Shown here piece by piece: positions 22,537-35,698 of a DNA stretch of 60,000 nucleotides. Origin of the DNA: Membranipora membranacea (lineage: Eukaryota; Bryozoa; Gymnolaemata; Cheilostomatida; Membraniporidae); contig OU612073.1 of the NCBI GenBank assembly GCA_914767715.1, forward strand, positions 19,284,001 to 19,344,000, in the 5' to 3' direction. The notes under the pieces were generated by a model. The model made no database searches. It saw only the letters and a program-made list of their open reading frames with translations, and was not told the origin of the DNA. A program made the translations under genes and the position numbers. Numbering within the stretch: position 1 is the stretch's first letter; each line of letters starts with the position of its first letter.

Positions 22537-25500
22537 TTAAGGCTGTACAGAGTTATTAGTTGTAGTTTTAACTACGGTACGTACGCTTATAACCCGCTGT
22601 TTTGGTTTCTGATGTACATGGAACACATCATTAGCGCATAGTTCACAGAAGTGAGAGTCTGTCAGGGCATCACTCTTCTCTTCCTGCATCATAAGCTGAT
22701 CTATGTCATCTATAAACTCATTCTCTGACATCCGGAACATTCCTGGAGCGGGGTTCTCCTCCGTAGATACAAACCCCTGGTGACCTCTCGGGATTATCTC
22801 CTCCTGTGGGGTTATAACAGGAGGCTTCTCAAACTTGAGATATCTCTCAAATATTGCTTTCTCTTTGAGTTTGGTCAGTTTTCTATCACTGATTGGAGTT
22901 GTCTGTCTGCTGTTCGGTGTGCTGCCCTGTCTGCTGTTCGATGTGCTACCATGCCTACTGCTGGTTGTGCTGCCATTCCTACTGCTTGGCAGCGGTTTTG
23001 TCAGAGTACTCGGTCGACTGTCCACTGGACTGCCTTTCTGAGAACCACCACGCTGAGACCCAAAACTTTTCTTACCGTTCATGCCCCAGGTTGGCTTTGG
23101 TGGTTTGGGAGGGCGCGGGGACCGGCCATTTACTTTTGGTGATGTTGTCAGCGAAGGCTGCTGATAATGTTTGAAATCTGACTCTGATATGGTGGCAGAT
23201 TCACAGTCTGAGTCTCTCTCGTTTAAAACAAAGAGTTTAGTTTCTGTGTGAATCACTGCTGGCACGGTATCTGGCTGTGGAAGCAAATAACGTATACAGT
23301 GTGGTTAAAATATCAGACATCGAACCCGTGAAACTCATGAGCATCCATAGCGCAAAAAGTTCTGAAATTATCAAAATATCAGATTCATGACAGGAAATTT
23401 ATTTAGCAATCCCTACTTCTTCTTTCCTGACATTTTAATTGCGCATGTATTTTTAGAAGGATCGACGTGACGATAATGATGGTTTCCGACTCAGTCGGTC
23501 GCCGGCCGCTAATCAATAAGCAGATCCATTCAAATCAGCCTTCACCATAATTAGTGGTGGATTGAGCGGAGTCTGGGGAGCCAATGATTAAATGTGAAAG
23601 TTTGTCCAGTCTGACTCTAAATACAGATTACCAAACTTTTCTGAATTCGACCTTGACTTTCCACATTTAATATCATGGTGGAAATTTGAAAATAACTTGA
23701 GTTTTGAAATTAGGGATAATAGTAAACGTTACCCCTGTAGACAATTCTATATTATCAGCAATGACTACCTTAGACATTAAACCCCTCAACATTGGCGGTG
23801 ATTAACCTTCAAATAACATCTGTTGACGTGCGTGCGTACTTCAAGAACATAATTTAGAATCTTCTCCAATACATTTCGTCAATCATGAAAAATCCAACGA
23901 ATGTATCTTTCTTTCACTATCCTCTGAAAATTATCAAACACCTGGAGATAATTATTATCAGAGAACGAGTAAGCTTACCTGTAGCAGTATTTCATCACAT
24001 GATTTAGCTGATGACATGATGAGATGATCTATGTCGATATCCGGAGGAATAGGAGCAGCATAACCTTTTATCTGGATCACATCTCCATTCACCATCGGCC
24101 TCTCGTCATCTTTCTCCTTGTAGTGTGCTGATGGTGTCCCGATATGAGCTGCAGACTTTAATGTGATATTATTGTTTGTGTTACGAGTGGATGTCGTCGT
24201 CATCCAGATTCCATCGTACGGATTCTCATCCTCCGCGTCTTCTGTCTCAGTGATGATCCTATCCGGAGTTGTCTGCTCATATCTCAGATCTGATTGTTTC
24301 TCTTTGTAATTAGGATGAGCTGATTGACATTCGCTCAGAGCCTGATAAACTGACTCTCCATTAAAAACGTCGTCATCATCTCCTCCTGACTCGTCCCCCT
24401 CACCAGCAACCCTGATCTCTACATTATCATATGGTGATGTCACGCTGAGATTGGCTGAAGAAGTTGAGGAGAGATCAGTGGGCCTTCTTTTTATAATCTG
24501 AGCGTACACAGGTTCCTCTTGCTCCTCAATGCTCTCTGATTTTGATCTCAGCATATTTAGTGGGCGATGATTGACTACTAGTGAGTGATTATTCACCTGA
24601 CTAACGCCACTGTCTATATCATTATTAGGTAGATGTATCACTGTATAGCTGTGCTTTCTGCGTTCCTGTAGATTTTCTATCCTGCTTAGAGCCTCATAGT
24701 CTGGGTTTGCCCCATTGCCTGTTCTCCCAGGAGGTACAGGTTTGAGCTGGGGGTATTCTGTACTCAGATGGGTTACTCTCGTTAACTCTACGGAGTTGTC
24801 CCTCGCCATTTTGCTTGTACTCTTTTTTCTCTGTTTCTTTGAAGCGTAAGATGGAGATTCAGGTGGGAAAAATCTCCAATCATCTGTGGCTTTTCCTAAA
24901 AATAGATAACTTATGAATGATAATTCTCAGCATTTGGTCGTTCTCCCAACAAACAGCTAATCTCTGCATGAATACAAGTCAACCAAACTTTCAGATTCGC
25001 TCTATAATGTTAATGCTCCTGATCGAATCGTTGCAATGTGATTATAATAAATAATATGATGTACATTTTACTATTCTAAAATATGAAATTAAAAAAAAAA
25101 CAATGTACCAGATTTATACATAAACGGCAGCTTGAAATCTAACCTTTGGACATAACGTTCCTTATGAGAGACAGAGACTGTCTCATACGAACTCCAACTC
25201 AGAAATGCACAATTCAATCGTGTCATGTCAGTTATGAGTGATGGTAAAATGATATATGAAGTGTTGATGGCCAAATTGGAAGGCAAGTATCAATAGATTC
25301 CAACAAATTGATAGTCACTCGAAGAATTGGAAGCGATAAACACTACCCAAAAACAGATGACTTTAATCCCCAAACCCAGTATTCTTACACTGTTCATGAG
25401 ATAAATAATAACATAATCTTGTTGTTAACCAGTAAAAACTTCATTTTGTAAACCATCATAATGGTAGTTATTAGCGGGGAGTTATCCAATTTTTGTTTAT

Positions 25501-26556
25501 GTTGGGCGCTTGTTGCAGTATGATTTACACAAACTAGGAATGTGTTTATTGTGGCAGATTACTATTGTTGAGATGGTGAGGTACCATATTAAAAATCTAA
25601 TCAAATATTATCACGAGTATATCGACGTTCAGCGATGAAGGTGACACGCTCTGTTTTCCACTAATGGCAGAATCCCTGACAGTCTGATTACTGGGTCTGT
25701 GACAGGATTGTGACTCTTGTGCAGTATGTGAGATGGATTGACAGTTGGGCAGCGTGAAGCCGTTATCAAATGAAACCCAAGAGTGATATTAGATTTGTCT
25801 GCACTCTCATCAAAGGCCCTTAGCGTGTCTGTATTACAAGATGCTAAGTCGGTGTGCAGTCCACACAATGTAGCCTGTTGCTCACATCTTCCGTTTACTT
25901 TTTCTTTTATGAAGTAGTCATCGGTCCAACAAAGATCGGCCTTGATCGAAGTCCGATATCCTCAGAATATTAATCTAAGTAATCAAAACACTTTTCCCCT
26001 AGCTGGTTTATCTCTAATTTATTGTACTGTACTGGAGTGATTTATTCCTTTGTGGTAAAGTATCGGGTAGTGGATTCCGGGTATTGGTCAGGCATGTGGT
26101 ATGTGGGCTTGGGTATCAGTTACGGGTATTGGGCACTAGTTATTGGGTATTACATATTGGGTATTGGTTATTGGATACCCGTTATCGGTTTCATCTCCTA
26201 TTTATTGGGTACTGGGTATTTGTTATCAAGTAATGGGTATTAGCAAACAGGTAATGGGTATCAGTTATCGGGTATTGGGTATCAGTTATCGGTTGGGTAT
26301 TAGTTATTGTGTACGGTATGTGGTATTGCGGTACGGGGTATGTAGTATCGGGTATCGGGTATGATAAGATGATCCGACCTTTAGGAGTAGCAGAGCTACA
26401 GAGAGACGATCCAGTAGGGAATCCTTTCATCAGTCCCGTCTCCCTCTCTACCTGAAGCTCCAGTTCAGTTATCCGTCCGAGCAGCTGAGACGAACGGACA
26501 GAGGACAAAGTCATCTTCTTAGATGTTTGTCTAATCTGAGGGAACTGAACACCCAT
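22537..26556 (-). CDS. Unrecognised adaptor-like protein with tyrosine and proline docking motifs
   Basis: Three exons join in phase to 610 residues: 26556-26379, 24895-23979 and 23274-22537. I do not recognise the family. The first exon has a short predicted coiled coil (LLGRITELELQVERETGLM). The large second exon is hydrophilic and carries many tyrosines in docking contexts: PDYEALSRI, HSYTVIHL, PVYAQII, SPYDNVEI (a YxN, Grb2-type site), SVYQALSE and NPYDGIW. The third has RSPRPPKPPKPTW, a likely SH3 ligand, a Ser/Thr/Arg/Gln-rich repeat region, and two Cys in FCELC. No signal peptide or membrane segment is seen. A cytoplasmic SH2/SH3 scaffold is an inference from motifs only. The ATG is one base after a strong acceptor, so upstream coding exons cannot be excluded. 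The donor after exon 1 (AAAG|GTCGGA) is weak. Confidence 0.75.
26070..26365 (+). repeat. GGGTATTGG-type irregular tandem repeat
   Basis: Some 30 loose copies of GGGTATTGG, GGGTATCAG and GTTATTGGGTA fill an intron of the adaptor gene just beside its first exon. The strand is G/T-rich. It resembles degenerate telomere-like DNA in composition but has no regular unit. Confidence 0.8.
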
Positions 26557-26580
26557 CCTGTAAATCAGAAGAGATGAGTG
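26557..26580 (-). promoter_or_regulatory. 3' splice acceptor one base before adaptor start
   Basis: On the minus strand CTTCTGATTTACAG ends at 26558; one base (G) then precedes the ATG at 26556. Confidence 0.6.
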
Positions 26581-29500
26581 ATGATTGAGGGACACAGCAA
26601 GCCAAGCAGTTTTTACCACACACACAATATCATATGAACAGATCATTCCACTCTAAACTAGCTCTCCGAACCCAGTATACAACGTTCTTAAACTGTAATA
26701 AACAAAATAACAAGTACAGTGCAAGATACACTAGCGGCAAAATGTTTCATTCTAAGATGATCTTTATCCACCATTGACCGGCTTTAAGTTTTGGGGTGGG
26801 GGTATGAGAAAATCCGGGTCAAATATGGAACACCAGTTATCCGTACATCAATCTCGAGTAGTGAGCGGCCTATCATCATAGGCCAGCAAACAAAACACCG
26901 CATGAGATACTTCAGACTCGTACCATCACCAATTTACTATCTTCTGATAACATTGAGAAAGAATCAAACTTAAATTGTTGTTTATATAATTAGCTTTCGG
27001 TGATATCATCTATAATTTCGCTAATTGCAGTAAATTAGAGAGGAGTAAGAATAGGTAGATGACAAGCGTTTAGTTTGCCGCACCCTGCTGGTCTGTCAAA
27101 CTTTGTCTTTCAAGGCAAAGGTATCTCAAGCTGAGAATTTACTGAACTGTCAGTATATCGGTTGGTACAAGGTCATGGTAACTCTATCCTCCCTCTGTCC
27201 ACCCTCCCATCAACAGAACAGAAACACCACTATCTCCGCATTGACATCAGGATACATGTCACAAGAAATATTAAACAAGTGTCTATGTATAAACAAATTA
27301 AAAATAAAGACCAATATACTAATTTTGTGAGAGAGTGTCTCAAATTACACGTCTAGAGCCACATGTACCCAAAATATGCACTGAATGACACAATGAGACG
27401 TTTGATAGTTTTCCTAAGGGTAGTAATTTACATATGTGATATGGATTTGTATTAGGTATATAGAGTAAAGAGGGTATCAAGGTAAAGGTGTGACAAAATA
27501 TCATGTAACTATATCACAACTCTCTCTCCGTCTCCCCATGGATATTCCTAAATTGGCAAGTCGTCAAAATTCACATGATTTGTTTTGCAGGACATCATTT
27601 ACAGAAAGGTTAGGACTCCTCTGTACAGCCTTTATACAGTGGGCTACAAGAATACACCATAATCTAAATTTACTTCATACTTTTGTAGCTAGCTGTAACT
27701 CAAATCGCTCAAATCTTTACCTGTTTTGATTTACAAGTTTGGCAATTATTGTAAACAGAAGATAGAATATTCCTAGTCCAAGCATTGCATAGTATAGGTA
27801 ATCTACAATACAAGATAAACACATCATTAAATAAGAAATCTAACTTTGTATTTCTGTAATTCATCATGGACCCCAGAGTATACCCAGCAATTATCATCAA
27901 TTATATTTAATTTCATAAAAGTTATTCTAGTTTGTAGGGCAAAATAATTTCAACTAAACAACAAGTGTTTCTTTTCAGTCCAGTCAAAATGAAAATAGGA
28001 CAGGCGGAATTTTGTCAACTAATCAACATTGAAACATCCTGTAATCTGATATCATTAGAGGGATGAACCTAAACTACCAAAATAAACATCATCAAATAAG
28101 TAAGGTACCACATTAGGACCCAAACTCAGAGAGGTGGTGTTTTCTCCCCTCTGCACTATTAGGATCGGAAATAGATGCTTGTGGCCAAGTTGAGAGAATG
28201 TCCCAGACTGTATGTCAGATAGAATATCTCTGATCAGGTATTACAGGTCAATTATAGTGATAATTGATTAGCCCTGCAGGTCAGTGCTGGGTCGGAGGTG
28301 ACAGAGGTAAATAATTCTCTCTGATGATGTTGATAGACTACGTCAGCTCACAGAACTCTGCCGCCGACAGCACATCAAATCCATGATACTAAATCTGCTC
28401 TTATAATTATTATTCACCTATTTGTGTGAAAAAAATCAATCCGCAGTGACTTTGTAATGAAGGAGAGTTTGATACAATAAGTTGATGGGGTGTTTAATTT
28501 TGATTATCCTAACAGGAAGCTAGGCCAATGAGAAAAACACAATTTGAAATCAAATATCAAAATAAGAATTTAATATTTGTTTGAATAATAGGTCTCCTGC
28601 TTAATGAAACACAATCATATCCTCTACGGTGCACTCAGCTGAGCATCTAAGGTAGTGTTAACCCAAGTGTGTATCGCATAGTCTGTCATGTTCAGACTCT
28701 ACTCTCACAGACAAGTCTGTTGTATTAGACTAACCTGAATAGTCACTAAGTATATCCAGCAACTTCATCATGTCTCTATAATGTTTCTGATGATACATCA
28801 TACCGCTGATGCTGCCCTTACATTACCACGTCATGAGCTGTCAGAGATAAGCTGTCGGTAAACAGATTTGACTGGTCGAGTAGCAGTCCTAAGTCGTAGG
28901 CTTGTATAGTTTATGCGCCTAAGCATGAAAGTATTCCTAGAGAGAGTTTCTATTCCACTTTTTGTCTATGTTGACGTCAAATAATTCAGACGTACTACTT
29001 CACCTGTAGGGAGGGTGACTTGTGGGTTCGATTTCTCTTCTATCCACCCATCTGATGTATATATCTGATGACGAGCTGTACAGAGTTCAGCCCAGCACTG
29101 TAATTTACTCTCTTATGCCATCAAAGTATACAATTATTTTATTACGCATCGTGAAAATTGAAGAACAAGAGGGAGAATCACTTGTCATCGGCGTAAATTA
29201 TAATAAACTCTACAATACAAGCTAATAATCAAAATCACTGAACGCATTGAAAACTTGATCGACAAATTCTCCAATTCACGGAATGCACGCAATGTATGGT
29301 ATCTGCCTTTCTTATTGAATATGCCTCGCATTGTAACACCACATTTCCCTGAAGAAACATTACATAGATTTCAAGGAAATATTTCAATCACTCATATTTT
29401 TGTCAATGGACCTCAATAATTTTGGGCTTAATAATTCATAAGTATTATTGTGTTTCTTTACCCCATTAATTGGGATTAACCCTATAGTATGGTCAACTCT

Positions 29501-32300
29501 AAAAGATTTTCCATAAATACCAAATTCTCTGGTGCCATAAATCTCAAAAAGGAGAATGCTTGAGTATTTCAGAGTGATTCCGTCACAATATAAGAATCGT
29601 AGCTCATATAATTCATTTTGCACAAATAGAAGCAAGCAGACATCCTGACACGCCCAGTAAACTGACCTGAACTCGTTATTTTGAGCACAACAGCCATTTT
29701 TTACATCACAAGCTTTTATCCTTAAGAGGAATTTACACAAGGGTCATTAAGAATTCAGTAAAAACATGAAGCGCTCCTAAAATCAATGTCATAAGAAGGC
29801 TTGACTGTGTACGGTCAGCGTTTGTGTTGTTATATATATATTATATATATTCAGGCACATTGTGTTGTGTATTGGGGTTTGGTTTAATGAATGCATAATG
29901 CTCACAATAAAGCCTTTTGTTTTAGACAGATAAATTATTAGGCTTCAGTGTCACTTATGAGCTGACAGAAGCACTAAGTGCCCACTGTGTTTATGACTAG
30001 TTTAAGTTATCATTCTGTGACTCTTCGTTTGGATAGTTTGGTGAGCTCTACATCAGGTGGTTTTTGCAGATTCTGCTTCCAGCACAAGGTAACCGGTAAA
30101 TATATATATGATTGGATTACCTGACGGTTTATGTTTCATGTAACAACTTTAGTTAGATACCAGTCACTGTCTGGTCTCTTGGTCTGGTGTCAGTTTGTTT
30201 TACCAAAGTTATTTAGTAGGATTAGTAATCCAAATTAGGTTCATTTTATAACAGTGTATACACTTGAGACAGTGATCATAACTTAGATACCTTTATAATG
30301 CTGATAATGCCTTTGATAGATTAGAGGTGCTATGAATGCCCGATCTAGAAATTTAGATTATAGAAGATGAGATTAGACATTGATGCATAGGATACATACA
30401 GTCTACATATAACCAGACCAGGGTATCCAGTCATCATAATTATATAAACAGGAACAATCGGTTGGTGTGAGAGCTAGGAGATTTGGGAGAAGACAATTTT
30501 GAACTTTAGCAGCACACCATAATTAATATTTGTGTACGTCCCCTCGGAAACATTCGAACACCCTCCGCACATTCTACTGTCACCTCATCGTTCTCCGCAG
30601 CCTCATTCATTGGACAGATTTGGTCACAGATCCTGCTGGGGATCATTAATGGTCGAGATTTTCAAAGTGTAGCGGCTATCATGACATGAATTAGTTCTGT
30701 CTCATGTAGCTATAAACATTGTGAGACAAGTTTCCCATGATATCGTGCTTTAGTAGGCTTTTTAGGTGTTATTTTTGTCAGCAGCATAAAGACACACCTG
30801 TTAAAAACACGAATTAAACTTAAAGACAGGGTAATAAATATCAATTATATACAGTTCAGTTTTTAATCAATCACAGGTTCTTTCAGTGCATATTGTGACT
30901 TTGGTATACAGAGCAGTTTTTTTATTGTCACACATTTCCCTCCCTAGCCCTGTCCCTGTTGGGTCTAGCTAGGCAGCCTGCCCAGGCTACCCCAAGCCCT
31001 CTTTCCTTGAAAGTTCACATTCTTATTGCAGCTCTGTCGGGTAGCTTTATGAAATCCTGACGGCTTTCAACGCCATGTGCTGAAACTCTGACCATTAGTA
31101 CTGCATTTTGAATGATAATAAAACATCAGGTGACAAGGGAGGATGATGTAGCTATATTATATTATATTACATTTATCAAATAACTGTATATCGCGTGTGA
31201 GAGTTTGGTCTATAAATTTTACATTCATTACTGGCTGATGCCGAATTTAGAATTAATGTACAAATTTTATCATGATAGGATAGCTGATCTATAGAATGCC
31301 GACTTAGACACATGACTATTTAGTTATCTATGGAATGCTGTCGGCAGCCAAAGTTTCAATGACAGTATAACTAGGTTAGCTGTTATTAATTTATAGGTGA
31401 TTTCATTGTCTCACTCTCTTTGGCACAACAGCGCTTCATTTAGACAGCGACTGTTTTATTTAATACCATCGCTGTGTGTATATATTGATCTATATTACGA
31501 GTCTGAATAAATTTTTCAGGCTCGATTACTGTTTATTTGTTTGGTGAGTGACATTACTCCATGCCTGCTTGGCCCTCTCTTTTTTTCTTGTTCATATTGA
31601 TAACAGACATCATAAAAGTGCTTTTTATCCCGGTGCGTTAAGTCAGCACAGCAGTTTATGGCTTTGTTTGTAACATTTTGATGGTGCAGCACTTAAAGCT
31701 GACTTTGATGAGTGGGTATGAATCCTGATATATGCGATCTGTAGAGCTTGTAGTGTTTGTTAACTTGCTGTATAAGATTATTCACATCTCAGCTGTCAAG
31801 GTACTTATGTGGCTTGTCAACAGCCTCATCGGTTTGACGCTGCCAGGACATACTAACATCTATTAACGTACAACTGATCATTCAATTCTTATAGTGTCAT
31901 AGATATAATATCTCGTAGTCAGTGATCGGGGAGAACCGTTACAACGTTTTATTGTGATAGTACCGTGCTCAGATCTGATTCTTATTGCCTAAGCTGTATT
32001 CAGGGACCTCAATCATCAGTTCCTTGAAGGTGATATAAAACTGCCGAGCTAAAAAGATCGGAAAATGTTCCGGAATGATGCACACTTTCAGTAAAATAAT
32101 ATAATAGCTGTCTAGTTGAAGCATATGGTCGGTTGATTGTTTCTAGCCATATCAAAGGTTCGGTTCACTGTAACACTTGTCGGGTTTTTACAAAAAAAAA
32201 TTGGTTTAGCTGAAGTTGATTTTGTAAAATATTCTCTATTCCACACTTATATTTAAAAAAAATAATTAAAGTATGAATTGATTTTACCAGAGACTTTCTG
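26581..32300. other. Long region without a supported gene
   Basis: About 5.7 kb between two divergent genes. A 118-codon minus-strand frame at 29384-29740 (with YSSILLFEIYGTREFGIYG) has no recognised domain and no ATG start, so I leave it uncalled. A TATATA run lies near 29830 and a GGCAGCCTGCCCAGGCT foldback near 30970. It may hold first exons or control regions of either neighbour. Confidence 0.5.
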
Positions 32301-32336
32301 TTTTTAGAATGAGGTTGTGATAGCGAAGGCTAGAAG
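32295..32336 (+). promoter_or_regulatory. Acceptor and 29-base leader before the membrane-protein gene
   Basis: TTTCTGTTTTTAG ends at 32307, followed by 29 bases with a three-codon upstream ATG frame (ATG AGG TTG TGA), then the start at 32337. Confidence 0.55.
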
Positions 32337-35300
32337 ATGGGTAATAGACGACTTTATTTAGTACCACAGTATTTTATATTACTGCAGTCTTCCATGTTAT
32401 TACTCGTGATTCTAGCCATGGACTACTGCACTATACAGGCGTTAAGTATCACTAGAGATCCTGATACTAACAGTCAGCCGACTATAATCCCTTCACTTAC
32501 TCACAGTCAATCTACTACCCAGCCTCTCTCCACTCATAACGGTAAGGGCTCTATCTCATACGCCCTCAACCTAGATCAAGTTTGATCCAGTTTGACCGCC
32601 TTTGTGTTTGTCCCTCTTCCACAGTTGGGGGAGCACAATTCTGAATGCAGGCAGATTGAACAAAACTTGGTCTATATTTAACCTAGCATTGAGGGCTAAG
32701 ATTATTTTAATTCTCACATGAAACATGTGTAGAGTAAGAGGGAACAACTCTGTTCAATAATTTGACCGCCCTATGCCAGAGAGTTTGGGACATACTTCCG
32801 GCCTATACTAGAGGAGTTGAGTAATAGCAGAAGGAAGATACTGCCATTTTGTACTTGCTGGAAATATTTAGATTGACGCCGAGCTAACATCCTTACTCAA
32901 CCTCACTGACTTTAAGATAATGTTGAGGATTGGTACTAGCTAACATATCGAGTCACCATGGTCTATGGCTCACATCATCACAAGCCAGTGGCACACTGAC
33001 ATTGAGATTACACTATTAACATGTGTATCCCTGATCGTTAGGGTCAGTTTAGTAGCATTACCCTAACATGTACCCACCCCTAATTAATAAAATTGAACAG
33101 GTTTGTCACACCAAATTCCTTGTGATGGTACTCTTACTAAATGACTTAATTCACTCTCTATCGATCAGAGATATACATGCAATAGTATATCACGTGATCA
33201 GTGTGGGCCAGTGGTTGGAATTATTTGAGAATAGGTTTTAATGGTTCAGAGTAACAACCGGCTGAATGCGGGTAGACGCTGATATGGGCTTCAGGCATCT
33301 CCACTGGTTATTACCAGATAACGATTATGTGATTTTAAATATCCCTAGCAGCTATTTATTTTGAAAAGAGGAACACATTATGACATGTTACGACAGTAAC
33401 TCGTGTCAAGGACATAATTTTTTTAAACAAAGGTATTCTTAAATAAAAGGATATGATTTATGTAATGACATCCGCAGCGTTCCAGATTTCACCGCGCTGC
33501 ACTCATGGTTTTAAGGAGTGAATTGAGGGCCTTTTCCTGGCTGTTTAAAAGCTAAGCGGATGCAAAGTAAAAATCACAATAAACAATACAAAACAGCAAT
33601 AACAGATTTCCTGTTTTTATGCCTTGAGGAATGTTAATCTATGTCACTGGTATCGGACCCTGGGGTGTTTATAATATTTCAAGCTCCAACAAACTACCAA
33701 GTTTAACTTCCTCTTAATAAAAATTGAGGTCATAAAGAATGCTGAAAATCAGGAAGGGTTCTAGTCATTACTATGAATCAACGGATTAGTGGTAAAATCA
33801 TACATTACATCATTATAAAATTTTGTGTCAGTAGTTGGATCTAGTTAAAATTAAATAGATCAAATAAAAAATATTCAGGGTCAGATATCTTCCCTTAATC
33901 CATGAATATATATCAGTGGATCTAGTTTGACAAGAAATATTGATAATGACAAGCTATTAATAATCAAAAAGCTTTTATTTATAGCTTTCTCCGTCACAAG
34001 CTGCTTTTGACACATATGAACTTTTATTTGCTGATTAGGAATCTATTGTTTTACTTGTCTGATTACTTTTGTTTAGGTGCTTCACAGAATCATAAATTAT
34101 CAATTATTGTATCGACGACTACGATGACTGCTACGACCAAAATACACAATATTGAGGATAATATACAATACAATCATACAGTAGAAGAATATAACAACTC
34201 AGCGCCGACAGCACTACCAGATGATTTTAATATAACGCTGAATGGCGTGACGTCAGCAGACACAGCTACAGACGAGCCTCAGACTGCACTCTCAGGTATT
34301 GGGCCTAGGAAATATATGTTTACTTTAGCTGTTTTAGAAATTTTAAAATGTACGTTATTTGGCTTGAAAGGAACTCCAGTCTAGCCAAATTTATTTTCGT
34401 GCTCCTATTTCGGTCTAGTAAATTATCCCATATCAGCTGTTTCAAGGTATGTTAAGCCAACATTATGGAGATAGCATAAATCAAGGTGTGTGCCTATGAA
34501 TACATCCGACTGGTCTTTTGTACCTAAACGGCGTTATGTTTAACTGGTAGTTGTTTGCTCATTGATCTGACACTTGTATGCAGGCTCGAGGTGAATCCTA
34601 TGTACATGAATTCTGTCTATATTTTATAGAATGGTCAGAGACAATAACTAATATGTTAATCATGGCCTTTCTTGGTGGAGTTATAGTCAAGTATCTCAAA
34701 GTTGGTAAAGTTGTCAGGTAAGTATGTGAATTTGTTTTAGGTTGTAAACTGCAGTATTATTCGATGGTGTTTTATGGCATGTTGTACTATACGATGGTGT
34801 ATTATGGGATGGTGTTTTATACGATGGTGTATTGTACGATGATGTTATATACGATGGTGTATTATACGATAGCTTATTATACAATGGTGTATTATGGGAC
34901 GGTGTATTATATTATACAATGGTTTATACAATATTGTGTTGTAGAGAACTTGGTACTGTATTATATGATGGTATATACTGTATTGTATTGTTATGCATCG
35001 TATTGTATTGTAGAGAACTTGGTACTGTAGCACATGAGGCCATTATAAATCACCGCCGGAATAAAAGATCACGAGATGAGAGAAGAGACTCAATATCTAC
35101 CTGTCTCTTTAAATCCCATCAGGACATACGAGGGGCGGGTAGTACCCACCCTTCCCCTGCTCACGGTGCACTGCTCAGAATCAAGGCAGATCAATATGTA
35201 GCTGAAGATCAGATAACCTTAGACAGTATTAATGACACAATCTGGGGTCAGGTGGTGGAGGGACGACCCGAGGGAGATGAGCGTCGTCATACTCAGGATC

Positions 35301-35698
35301 TCAGACAATATAGGTCAGCGATCGAGATGAGGTATAAGACTAGTCCTCTACATCTGCCTTACTTACTCCTCCCTCGCCGACACTCATTCGATGCTTTAGA
35401 CAGTGCCAGGTGTAACAGTGACAGATCTACCTGCGCCAGATCTAACCATGCCAGATCTAATAGGGGCAGATCTCAACCCACTTATGCTACTAGTATAGCC
35501 TGTAGTCCTCCTCAAACAGACAGTGATGATGGGAGGCTTAGGGATGTTGATTGTGAGTCTATGTTCGATTATGGGCTATTACAGATTAATATTGAGAATT
35601 ATGATGACTTAATATCAGAAGATAAAGATAGTATAATGAGTGAGTGTTCATCAGATCAGTCGACCAATCAGAGCACTGGATTCCATATCACATCATAA
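32337..35698 (+). CDS. Unrecognised single-pass (type I) membrane protein
   Basis: Four exons join in phase to 398 residues: 32337-32541, 34077-34295, 34630-34717 and 35014-35698. Residues 1-35 include a hydrophobic signal (YFILLQSSMLLLVILAMDY). Residues 36-145 are Ser/Thr-rich with NHT, NNS and NIT sequons, so a glycosylated stalk-like ectodomain is likely. A short membrane segment (about 147-161, MLIMAFLGGVIV) is followed by basic KYLKVGKVVR and a cytoplasmic tail of about 230 residues. The tail has RRNKRSRDERRDSIS and RRHSFD (possible basophilic kinase sites), a run of CARSNHARSNRGRS-type repeats, and an acidic end with ENYDDLISEDKDS. I do not recognise the family. The third exon is only 88 bases, but its phase and splice sites are good. 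Confidence 0.8.
32990..33205 (+). repeat. Dispersed repeat family, copy 2
   Basis: Second copy of the element at 18296-18515, in the same orientation, inside intron 1 of the membrane-protein gene. It ends at the shared TATATCACGTGATCA. Confidence 0.75.
34756..35010 (+). repeat. 15-base minisatellite with a duplicated splice acceptor
   Basis: Roughly twelve copies of GATGGTGTATTATAC, then two copies of TTGTAGAGAACTTGGTACTGT (at 34940 and at the true exon 4 start, 35014), each preceded by the TATACAATGGT/TTGTATTG tract. The upstream copy is a decoy acceptor identical in its first 19 exon bases. Its Tyr-rich open frames are by-products of the repeat. Confidence 0.85.

Noticed and set aside
22780-23174. 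Three Cys/Leu-rich plus-strand frames
   Set aside because: They are antisense shadows of the Ser/Arg/Gln repeats in the last adaptor exon.
26022-26364. Two open frames rich in Tyr, Gly and Ile
   Set aside because: Direct translation of the GGGTATTGG repeat in an intron.
29384-29740. 118-codon minus-strand frame in the long gene-free stretch
   Set aside because: No ATG start, no recognised motif and no supporting neighbours; too weak to call.
34764-35033. Overlapping Tyr-rich open frames on both strands
   Set aside because: They are translations of the 15-base minisatellite; only the part after 35014 is exon.
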